Origin: Kitasatospora phosalacinea | GTDB lineage: Bacteria; Actinomycetota; Actinomycetes; Streptomycetales; Streptomycetaceae | Assembly (NCBI RefSeq): GCF_000717185.1 | Contig: NZ_JNYE01000180.1 | Span: 1-5,114 of the forward strand | Reading direction: 5' to 3' | DNA length: 5,114 nt | In this document: positions 1-4,812 of the stretch, one piece after another | Layout of the letters: every line of letters starts with the position of its first letter | How positions within the stretch are numbered: the stretch's first letter is position 1 | The notes under the pieces: generated by a model | What the model was told of the DNA's origin: nothing | Databases searched by the model: none | Seen by the model: the letters and a program-made list of their open reading frames with translations, nothing else | Translations under genes and position numbers: made by a program

Positions 1-175
1 GATGTCGCAATCCACACCGAGCCAGAAGGCCCTCACTCATTTCAAGATCACCACACCGTGAACCCCGTCACCAACCTCCGTGGTCAGTACACCTAGGGCC
101 GGTGCGGGGCCCCGGTGCGGGCCCGGCGTCCGGTCGAACGGCGCCGGCCCCGGAGCCCGGCCCTGGAACCCGGCC
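1..175. other. Non-coding left edge; low-GC segment then hairpin/repeats
   Basis: I see no supported gene here. Bases 1-95 are about 56% G+C by hand count, far below the rest of the window. Two short plus-strand frames end inside it: one open from the window edge to TAG at 94-96 (31 codons), and one with ATG at 2 and stop at 59-61 (19 codons). I recognise neither. They could be the end of a gene lying to the left, a mobile-element remnant, or plain intergenic DNA. Bases 96-175 return to very high G+C and contain the hairpin and tandem repeats listed separately. A direct repeat CCGGTGCGGG also occurs at 99-108 and 112-121. Confidence 0.5.
118..152 (-). terminator. Hairpin terminator downstream of the MarR-DUF2797 unit
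   Basis: Bases 118-121 pair with 149-152, 123-128 with 142-147 and 130-132 with 139-141. There is one C/C mismatch, one bulged T at 129 and a six-base loop (GTCGAA). The structure starts about 24 bases past the DUF2797 stop. No U-run follows, which is common for actinomycete terminators. Its role as a terminator is inferred from position and stem strength. It could act on either strand. Confidence 0.55.
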
Positions 176-181
176 CTAGAA
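143..181. repeat. Three tandem 13-base units over the DUF2797 stop codon
   Basis: Units lie at 143-155, 156-168 and 169-181. The second and third (CCCGGCCCTGGAA and CCCGGCCCTAGAA) differ at one base. The first differs from the second at three bases. The single-base difference between units two and three creates the TAG stop of DUF2797 (minus strand 178-176). The repeat also supplies alternative right arms (CCGGCCC) for the GGGCCGG at 96-102. Confidence 0.7.
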
Positions 182-1144
182 CAGGGTGTCCTGTTCGGCG
201 GCGGGGCGGGCCCTGGGGAGCAGGGCCAGGCCGTCGCAGCCGGGGGCGCCGGGGGCGGGGTGCAGCGTCCAGCCGGTGAGCAGGCGGGTGTCGAGGAGCA
301 GCGGGGGGCCGTCGGGCCGGTCGAGGAAGAGGTGGCCGCCGATGGGGCGGCGCAGGCGGCCGGTCAGGAGGGCGCCGTCGGTGAGGGCCTTGACCTGCTG
401 GTAGTGGTCGGGGGCGCCGTCGGTGAGGCCGAAGAGCTCGACCTGGTCGGTGACGGGGTGGTCGGTGAGCAGCTCCAGCTGGTCGTGGCCCTGTTCGGTG
501 AGCAGGCGGTGGGCGCGGGTGCGGGCGGCGGTGACCGCGTCGTGCCGCTCGGCGGGGGCGGGCAGGCCCCACCAGGCCGGGTACTTGGCGGCGGCGGGGA
601 TCCGCTCGCGGGCCAGCCGGGCGTGGGCGAGGGCGAGTTCGGCGCGGCGGACGGCGGGCAGCGGGCCGTGGGCGACGAACGTCCAGGTGAGGGCGGCCTG
701 TTCGAGCAGGCGGGCGGTGCCGCGTTCGGCGGCGGTGAGGCCGACCTTGAGCAGGCCGGGGGCGAACCAGGCGAGGTAGAGGCGGTAGGCGCGGCCGTCG
801 TCGAGGATGCGGTCCCGGGCGAGTTGCAGGCCGCGGTCGGCGTTCTGGCAGGGCGGGCACTGGCTGACGGTGCCCTCGGCGGGGACGGTGGCGCGGTGCG
901 GGCAGGGGCGGTGGCCGCGCTCGGTGTGCGCGCCGGTGCAGCGGCGCGGGCCGGTGATCCGCCAGGCGACGGGGGTGCCGTCGGCGAGCGGCCGGGCGTG
1001 GCGCCCGCGGCCGTCGGTGGCGGTGAGGTGGGGCGCGCCGTCCTGCCAGTGGAGCCCCGTGGCGGTCCATCCGCTGCCCTGGTCCTGGTGCATCCGGTGA
1101 GCGTACGGCACGCCACGGACAGTCACGGCGGCACCGTCGTTCAC
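176..1144 (-). CDS. DUF2797 family protein
   Basis: This 322-residue protein resembles the DUF2797 family, which has no established function. The family-like part starts near residue 26 (WTATGLHWQDG). Four cysteines at 69, 81, 96 and 99 (the last two as CPPC) look like a zinc site. Residues 120-170 read YRLYLAWF...LKVGLT...R...EQ...RRAE, which resembles the core of GIY-YIG/T5orf172-type nuclease folds; E169 could match the catalytic acid, but this is my inference. A KYPAWW stretch follows at 187-192 and the C-terminal third is less distinctive. The GTG start overlaps the MarR stop as GTGA with no Shine-Dalgarno, so translation is probably coupled. A later ATG (M18, at 1093) is possible because residues 1-24 lie outside the family-like part. 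Co-transcription suggests control by the MarR protein. Confidence 0.8.
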   Translation of the reverse strand: MNDGAAVTVRGVPYAHRMHQDQGSGWTATGLHWQDGAPHLTATDGRGRHARPLADGTPVAWRITGPRRCTGAHTERGHRPCPHRATVPAEGTVSQCPPCQNADRGLQLARDRILDDGRAYRLYLAWFAPGLLKVGLTAAERGTARLLEQAALTWTFVAHGPLPAVRRAELALAHARLARERIPAAAKYPAWWGLPAPAERHDAVTAARTRAHRLLTEQGHDQLELLTDHPVTDQVELFGLTDGAPDHYQQVKALTDGALLTGRLRRPIGGHLFLDRPDGPPLLLDTRLLTGWTLHPAPGAPGCDGLALLPRARPAAEQDTLF

Positions 1145-1593
1145 GGCCGCAGCAGCAGGGGCAGGACGTGGTCGCAGAGCCCGGCGAGGGCGGTGCGCTG
1201 CCCGGGGTCGAGGCTGTCGAAGGCGGCGCGGGCGCGGGCCATGTCGGCGTGGATCCGGTGGAGGACCTCGCGGCCCGGCCCGGTGATGGTGACGATCTTG
1301 ACCCGGCGGTCGGCGGCGGCGGCCTCGCGGTGGGCGTAGCCGAGTGCTTCGAGGCGGTCGACGATGCCGGTGACGTTGGAGGCGTCGCAGCCGAGGCGCC
1401 CGGCCAGGGCGCGCATCGGGACGGGTTCGAGGACGGCCTTGAGGGCCTTGGCCTGCGAGGAGTTGAGGCCGTGGCGGGCCGCGGCGGAGGCGAAGTCCTG
1501 GAAGTAGGCGGCGCCGACGGCCGCGATCCGTTCCATGAGTTCGGTGCTGGAGGGTGCGGTCGCGGCGGTGCCGCTGCCTGTGCTGCTGGCCAT
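1141..1593 (-). CDS. MarR-family transcriptional regulator
   Basis: This 150-residue protein has the usual MarR length and layout. An N-terminal dimerisation helix lies around 18-40. The winged helix-turn-helix is at about 60-87 (MRALAGRLGCD...VTGIVDRLEALGY), and the wing carries the family's conserved D95-R96-R97 before a KIVTIT strand. A C-terminal dimerisation helix spans about 107-148. MarR proteins bind palindromic DNA as dimers and usually repress themselves and neighbours, released by small ligands or oxidation; the ligand here cannot be told. The first 19 residues are Ala/Ser/Thr-rich and poorly conserved in type, so M20 (ATG at 1536) is an alternative start. I prefer 1593 because a TACCCT -10-like hexamer ends seven bases upstream, fitting a leaderless transcript. 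It overlaps DUF2797 by four bases. Confidence 0.93.
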   Translation of the reverse strand: MASSTGSGTAATAPSSTELMERIAAVGAAYFQDFASAAARHGLNSSQAKALKAVLEPVPMRALAGRLGCDASNVTGIVDRLEALGYAHREAAAADRRVKIVTITGPGREVLHRIHADMARARAAFDSLDPGQRTALAGLCDHVLPLLLRP

Positions 1594-1600
1594 GGCGGTC

Positions 1601-1630
1601 AGGGTACGCCCATTCGTTTCAGTGACTCCA
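1601..1630 (-). promoter_or_regulatory. Putative leaderless promoter of the MarR gene
   Basis: On the minus strand TACCCT (1606-1601) fits the actinobacterial -10 pattern TAnnnT and ends seven bases before the ATG at 1593. Transcription would then start at or next to the start codon. No Shine-Dalgarno is visible, which agrees. The -35 region is weak (TGGAGT at 1630-1625, 18-base spacer). It overlaps an inverted repeat, as expected for autorepression. Confidence 0.45.
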
Positions 1631-1655
1631 GCATTGAGTCTGGCAAGTAGTTTGC
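1624..1655. promoter_or_regulatory. Two inverted repeats, candidate MarR operator
   Basis: GACTC (1624-1628) and GAGTC (1636-1640) form a 17-base interrupted palindrome over the likely -35 region. GCAA (1643-1646) and TTGC (1652-1655) form a second, 13-base one immediately upstream. The stretch 1611-1655 is richer in A+T than its surroundings. MarR proteins typically bind palindromes of about 16-20 bases in their own promoter, so this is the natural operator candidate. The arms are short, so chance cannot be excluded. Confidence 0.4.
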
Positions 1656-1674
1656 GGATCCGGTGGACGCTCCG

Positions 1675-1707
1675 TGCTCGGCCGCCCCGGCGGGGCCGCT
1701 CAGAGCA
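1675..1707 (-). terminator. Hairpin overlapping the DUF3037 stop codon
   Basis: TGCTC (1675-1679) pairs with GAGCA (1703-1707), and an inner stem pairs GCCCC (1684-1688) with GGGGC (1692-1696) around a GGC loop. Two further G-C pairs (1681-1682 with 1698-1699) follow a C/C mismatch. The DUF3037 stop TGA (1702-1700) lies inside the stem. There is no U-run. It probably ends the kinase-DUF3037 transcript ahead of the MarR promoter. Confidence 0.5.
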
Positions 1708-2098
1708 CCAGGCGGTCGAACAGGTGGTGCAGTTCCGCGGCCGGGTCGGCGGTCAGCCCGGTGTGCACGGGGCCGGGCTGGACGACGGCGCTGCGCGGGG
1801 CGGTGAGCCAGCGGAAGCGCTGCCCGGCGCTGTCCCGGGCGGCCGGTCCGGCGGCCTCGCCGCCCGCGCAGACCGCCTCCACGCCGCGCAGCGCGCGCCG
1901 CACGCCCGCGACGTCGGCCAGCGCGTCCAGGGCCAGCAGCCGCCCCTGGTCGAGGTGGGTGCGGGCGCCCAGGTACGCGGCGGTGCGGCAGTACAGCAGG
2001 ACGCCGATGTTGACGCACTCGCCGCGCTCGACCCGGGGGACGGCCCGGATCAGCGCGTACTCGTAGTCGTGGCGGGGCTGTTCGTGGACGGGCTCCAT
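1700..2098 (-). CDS. DUF3037 domain protein
   Basis: This 132-residue soluble protein resembles the DUF3037 family, whose biochemical function is not known. The clearest family-like stretch is residues 11-46: YEYALIRAVPRVERGE followed by NIGVLLYCR. The rest is a helical region with few distinctive residues, ending in LHHLFDRLVL. Length is normal for the family. The ATG overlaps the upstream kinase stop in a TGATG, and a good Shine-Dalgarno GGAGGT (2113-2108) sits nine bases upstream, which fixes the start. DUF3037 genes are known to me as frequent neighbours of HipA-like kinase genes, so it is probably a partner or substrate of that protein. That link is inference. Confidence 0.85.
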   Translation of the reverse strand: MEPVHEQPRHDYEYALIRAVPRVERGECVNIGVLLYCRTAAYLGARTHLDQGRLLALDALADVAGVRRALRGVEAVCAGGEAAGPAARDSAGQRFRWLTAPRSAVVQPGPVHTGLTADPAAELHHLFDRLVL

Positions 2099-2853
2099 CA
2101 GGACGCCACCTCCGGGAGCCAGTCGCGGGGCCCGGCCAGGCGGGCGGTGAGCTGTGCGGTGTACGCGGCGCGGACGTCGTCGGGGGCGTCGAAGCCGGGC
2201 TCGTCGGCCAGCCAGACGTCGGGGACGGCGGCGACGGCGGCCGGCAGCGCCTGTCCGGCGAGTACGGCGAGTTCGGCGTCGACGGCCTTCAGGTGGCCGG
2301 CGGCGTGCCGCAGCGCGTGGTCGGAGGCGTCGTAGGGCTTGCGGCGCCACTTCTCGGCGCCCGGCCAGCTGTGGTGGAAGACCAGGCTGGCGCCGTGGTC
2401 GATCAGCCGCAGGCCGCCGGCCGCGACCAGCAGGTTGGGGTTGCGCCAGGAGCGGTCGACGTTGCCGATCAGGGCGTCGAACCAGAGCACCCGGGCGGCG
2501 GAGTCGTCGTCCACCTCGAAGCAGAGCGGGTCGAAGTTCAGCGCCCCGGAGACGTACGCCATGCCGAGGTTGGTGCCGCCGCTGGCCCGCATCTGGTCCT
2601 GGATCTGCACCTCGGGCTCGCTGCGGGCCAGCACCGGGTCCAGGTCGACGAGGGCGAGTTCGGGCACCGGCAGGCCGATCCGGCGGCCGAGTTCGCCGGC
2701 CAGCACCTCGGCCACCAGCGCCTTGCGGCCCTGGGCCGCGCCGACCCACTTCAGGACGTACAGGCGGCGGTCGTCGGCCTCGATCAGGCCCGGCATCGAA
2801 CCGCCTTCGCGCAGCGGCGTCGCGTAGCGGACGGCCGTCACCTCGGAGAGCAT
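2098..2853 (-). CDS. HipA-like kinase family protein
   Basis: This 251-residue protein resembles the compact HipA-like family (HipA_2 type), shorter than classical HipA toxins (about 440 residues) and lacking their N-terminal subdomain. Kinase features are readable in order: a glycine-rich GGSMP at 17-21; YVLKW with the likely ATP-binding K35; AEVLAGELGRRIGLPVPE at 48-65; a catalytic-loop-like segment FDALIGNVDRSWRNPNLL at 125-142 with D133, N138 and N140; and LIDHG at 150-154, where D152 would bind metal like the DFG aspartate. The set looks intact, so phosphotransfer activity is plausible but the substrate is unknown. No HipB-like antitoxin gene is adjacent; the coupled gene is DUF3037. The start matches the family N-terminus and a leaderless-type promoter, with no Shine-Dalgarno upstream. 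Confidence 0.88.
   Translation of the reverse strand: MLSEVTAVRYATPLREGGSMPGLIEADDRRLYVLKWVGAAQGRKALVAEVLAGELGRRIGLPVPELALVDLDPVLARSEPEVQIQDQMRASGGTNLGMAYVSGALNFDPLCFEVDDDSAARVLWFDALIGNVDRSWRNPNLLVAAGGLRLIDHGASLVFHHSWPGAEKWRRKPYDASDHALRHAAGHLKAVDAELAVLAGQALPAAVAAVPDVWLADEPGFDAPDDVRAAYTAQLTARLAGPRDWLPEVAS
2108..2113 (-). promoter_or_regulatory. Shine-Dalgarno of the DUF3037 gene
   Basis: GGAGGT on the minus strand lies nine bases before the ATG at 2098, inside the last codons of the kinase gene. It lets DUF3037 be translated on its own as well as by coupling, and it identifies the correct start within a longer open frame. Confidence 0.75.
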
Positions 2854-2859
2854 CCGGAC

Positions 2860-2865
2860 AGCCTA
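2860..2865 (-). promoter_or_regulatory. Putative leaderless -10 of the HipA-like kinase gene
   Basis: TAGGCT (2865-2860) matches TAnnnT and ends six bases before the ATG at 2853. That is the spacing expected when transcription begins at the start codon. No clear -35 hexamer is visible upstream, and no Shine-Dalgarno precedes the ATG. Confidence 0.45.
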
Positions 2866-2893
2866 GCGGCCCGGGCGGGGGGCATGACCGCGC

Positions 2894-2915
2894 GCCGGGC
2901 GGGCAGGCGCCCGGC
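2894..2915. other. GC hairpin in the divergent intergenic region
   Basis: GCCGGGCG (2894-2901) and CGCCCGGC (2908-2915) form a perfect 8-bp stem with a six-base loop. It lies between the two divergent genes, upstream of both presumed promoters. It could be a protein-binding palindrome, a barrier to read-through, or a chance result of the composition. Confidence 0.35.
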
Positions 2916-2949
2916 AGCCCGTTGGAGATGCACCCGCCGTTACCCCGTG

Positions 2950-2968
2950 CGAGTGTGGCCAACAGTCG
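2950..2968. promoter_or_regulatory. Imperfect 19-base palindrome upstream of NDH-2
   Basis: CGAGTGTGGCCAACAGTCG is symmetric at 7 of 9 base pairs about base 2959 (CGA.TGT.G / C.ACA.TCG). It ends 40 bases before the NDH-2 start. A weak -10-like TACTCA (2976-2981) would place its -35 region inside the palindrome, a usual operator position. It does not match the classic Rex operator (TTGTGA-N6-TCACAA) well, so the regulator is unknown. Confidence 0.35.
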
Positions 2969-2997
2969 TCCTTGCTACTCACGGACCTGCACACAGT

Positions 2998-3002
2998 AGG
3001 GG
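2998..3002 (+). promoter_or_regulatory. Shine-Dalgarno that sets the NDH-2 start
   Basis: AGGGG lies six bases before the ATG at 3009 but directly abuts the in-frame ATG at 3003. Normal ribosome spacing therefore favours 3009. Confidence 0.65.
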
Positions 3003-3008
3003 ATGAAG

Positions 3009-4367
3009 ATGGAACGACCTCGGATCCTGATCGTCGGCGGCGGCTTCGCCGGACTCGAGTGCGCGCGCCGCCTGGAGCGCAAGCTCGCCCCCTCCGAGGC
3101 GGAGATCTCCCTGGTCACGCCGTTCTCGTACCAGCTGTACCTGCCGCTGCTGCCGCACGTCGCGGCCGGGGTGCTGACCCCGCAGTCGGTGGCGATCTCG
3201 CTGCGGCGCTCGCTGCGGCGCACCCACATCGTGCCGGGCGGGGCGATCGGCGTCGATCCGCGGTCGAAGGTCGCCGTGGTCCGCAAGATCACCGACGAGG
3301 TGGTCGCGGTGAAGTACGACTACCTGGTGCTCGCGCCGGGCAGCGTCACCCGGACCTTCGACATCCCCGGCCTGCCGGACTACGCGCGCGGCATGAAGAC
3401 GCTCGCCGAGGCCACGTACATCCGCGACCACGTGATCGCCCAGCTCGACCTGGCGTCCGCGTCGATGGACGAGAACGAGCGGGCCTCCCGGCTGCAGTTC
3501 GTGGTGGTCGGCGGCGGGTACGCGGGCACCGAGACCGCGGCCTGCCTGCAGCGGCTGACCACGGCGGCGGTCAAGCGCTACCCGCGGCTGGACCCTCAGC
3601 TGATCAAGTGGCACCTGATCGACATCGCCCCGAAGCTGATGCCCGAGCTCGGCGACAAGCTCGGCACCACCGCGATGGAGATCCTGCGCGGGCGCGGCGT
3701 GGACGTGTCGCTGGGCGTGTCGATCGCCGAGGTCGGCCCGGAGACCGTCAAGTTCACCGACGGGCGCAGCCTGCCGTGCCGCACCCTGATCTGGACGGCG
3801 GGCGTGGCCGCCTCCCCGCTGGTCGGCACGCTGGACGCGGAGACGGTGCGCGGGCGGCTGGCGGTGACGGCGGAGATGCGGGTGCCGCAGTTCGAGGGCG
3901 TGTTCGCGCTCGGTGACGCGGCCGCGGTGCCGGACCTGGCCAAGGGCGACGGGGCGGTCTGCCCGCCGACCGCGCAGCACTCGGCCCGGCAGGGCAAGCG
4001 GGTCGCCGAGAACCTGGTCGCGGCGCTGCGCAACCAGCCGCTGCAGCCGTACTTCCACAAGGACCTGGGCCTGGTCGTCGACCTCGGCGGCAAGGACGCG
4101 GTCTCCAAGCCGCTGGGCGTGGAGCTGCACGGCGCGCCCGCGCAGGCGGTGGCCCGCGGCTACCACGTGATGGCGATGCGCACCAACGCCGCGAAGTACC
4201 GCACGGCGGCGAACTGGCTGCTCAACGCCACCGCGGGCGACGACTTCGTCCGCACCGGCTTCCTGGCCCGCCAGCCCGCCCGGCTGCGCGACTTCGAGTA
4301 CACCGACGCGTACCTCTCCCGCGACCAGGTCCGCGAGCACGCGCAGGCGCTGCTGGCCAAGGGCTGA
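3009..4367 (+). CDS. ndh: Type II NADH:quinone oxidoreductase (NDH-2)
   Basis: A complete 452-residue single-subunit, non-proton-pumping flavoenzyme. It oxidises NADH and reduces membrane menaquinone at the inner face of the cytoplasmic membrane. The FAD-binding Rossmann motif GGGFAG is at 10-15, after the strand RILIVG. The NAD-binding Rossmann motif GGGYAGTE is at 168-175. APGS (109-112) and WTAG (262-265) are the usual flavoprotein segments. GDAA at 302-305 contacts FAD ribityl. AQHSARQG at 322-329 corresponds to the quinone-site helix. The C-terminal 60 residues carry Trp/Arg-rich amphipathic segments expected for membrane attachment; there is no transmembrane helix. Length is normal (Mycobacterium Ndh is about 460). 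Shine-Dalgarno spacing favours the ATG at 3009 over 3003. The gene is monocistronic, divergent from the kinase gene, and closed by a strong hairpin. A related pyridine nucleotide oxidoreductase role is less likely. Confidence 0.93.
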   Translation: MERPRILIVGGGFAGLECARRLERKLAPSEAEISLVTPFSYQLYLPLLPHVAAGVLTPQSVAISLRRSLRRTHIVPGGAIGVDPRSKVAVVRKITDEVVAVKYDYLVLAPGSVTRTFDIPGLPDYARGMKTLAEATYIRDHVIAQLDLASASMDENERASRLQFVVVGGGYAGTETAACLQRLTTAAVKRYPRLDPQLIKWHLIDIAPKLMPELGDKLGTTAMEILRGRGVDVSLGVSIAEVGPETVKFTDGRSLPCRTLIWTAGVAASPLVGTLDAETVRGRLAVTAEMRVPQFEGVFALGDAAAVPDLAKGDGAVCPPTAQHSARQGKRVAENLVAALRNQPLQPYFHKDLGLVVDLGGKDAVSKPLGVELHGAPAQAVARGYHVMAMRTNAAKYRTAANWLLNATAGDDFVRTGFLARQPARLRDFEYTDAYLSRDQVREHAQALLAKG

Positions 4368-4373
4368 GCGCCC

Positions 4374-4415
4374 GCAGGCACCGACGCAGGCACCGACGCA
4401 GGCACCGACGCAGGC
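4374..4415. repeat. Three exact 12-base tandem repeats after NDH-2
   Basis: GCAGGCACCGAC occurs three times without change (4374-4385, 4386-4397, 4398-4409), and GCAGGC at 4410-4415 begins a fourth copy. The fourth copy is the left arm of the terminator stem. The repeat begins seven bases after the NDH-2 stop. Confidence 0.95.
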
Positions 4416-4443
4416 CCCCCGCCCGGCGCGGGGGGCCTGCGTC
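4407..4443. terminator. Strong bidirectional terminator between convergent genes
   Basis: Bases 4407-4421 pair perfectly with 4429-4443: a 15-bp stem, nearly all G-C, with a seven-base loop (CCCGGCG). It follows NDH-2 by about 40 bases and contains part of the stop codon of the convergent small gene (TGA, 4444-4442). No U-run is present on either side. Position and symmetry suggest it ends transcripts from both directions. Confidence 0.85.
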
Positions 4444-4798
4444 ACACCGTGTACGGGTAGAGCTCGGCGTGCGCGCACGGGACGGCGACCTCGACCCGGC
4501 CGGGCGGGGCGGGCAGGTCGAGCGGGATCAGGCTGTCGCCGGTGCGCAGCACCCCCGCGCCGTCGAACTCGCCGGTCAGCAGCAGGAGTCCGCCCTCGGT
4601 GCGGACGGCCGGGGCGGGCCCGGGGGCGGGGCGGACGGTGGCGTGGTCCTCGTCGACCGTCCACTCGACGTGGTACGGGCCGGGCGGGTCGGCCGGGTCG
4701 CCGCGCCAGAGGGCGACGGCCGGGCCGTGCGGGGTGCGGACCTCGGCGAGCGGCGGGCCCGGGTCGGCGGGGCGCAGGCGGAGCAGGTGGACCAGCAC
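4442..4798 (-). CDS. Small hypothetical protein
   Basis: I do not recognise this 118-residue protein. It has no signal peptide or membrane segment and looks strand-rich: short hydrophobic stretches (AVALWRG, YHVEWTVDED, GLLLLTGEF, DSLIPLDLP, VEVAVPCAHAELYPYTV) are separated by Pro/Gly turns, and it contains one cysteine (C108). A compact beta fold is a fair guess, no more. The GTG start is 14 bases after the stop of the upstream PLP enzyme, with GAGGA (4812-4808) as ribosome site nine bases before it. This tight spacing shows one transcript, so it probably serves the same pathway or is simply co-expressed. Codon use matches its neighbours, which supports a real gene over the overlapping opposite-strand frames. 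Confidence 0.72.
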   Translation of the reverse strand: MLVHLLRLRPADPGPPLAEVRTPHGPAVALWRGDPADPPGPYHVEWTVDEDHATVRPAPGPAPAVRTEGGLLLLTGEFDGAGVLRTGDSLIPLDLPAPPGRVEVAVPCAHAELYPYTV

Positions 4799-4807
4799 GG
4801 GGCGCGG

Positions 4808-4812
4808 TCCTC
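4808..4812 (-). promoter_or_regulatory. Shine-Dalgarno of the small hypothetical gene
   Basis: GAGGA begins immediately after the TGA stop of the PLP enzyme and lies nine bases before the GTG at 4798. It supports the GTG start and translation linked to the upstream gene. Confidence 0.55.

Noticed and set aside
2..61. A 19-codon plus-strand small gene with ATG at base 2
   Set aside because: No ribosome site can be seen because the window starts there, and the peptide resembles nothing I can name with confidence.
80..1339. A 419-residue open frame on the plus strand
   Set aside because: It lies opposite DUF2797 and part of MarR, is Gly/Ala/Val-rich with no recognisable motifs, and arises because high-GC genes rarely have stops on the other strand.
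1700..2962. A 420-residue minus-strand frame including DUF3037
   Set aside because: Only its last 132 residues are protein-like; upstream it is an Arg/Pro/Gly-rich shadow of the kinase gene. The Shine-Dalgarno at 2108-2113 sets the true start at 2098.
2950..2968. A classic Rex operator upstream of ndh
   Set aside because: The palindrome lacks the TTGTGA-N6-TCACAA form, so I report it only as an unassigned palindrome.
4374..4409. Short CRISPR-like array
   Set aside because: The units are directly adjacent 12-mers with no spacers, no leader and no cas gene.
2979..4664. A 561-residue minus-strand open frame opposite NDH-2
   Set aside because: It covers the clear NDH-2 gene and the terminator; its Gly-Ala-Cys-Val repeat is just the 12-base tandem repeat read in reverse.
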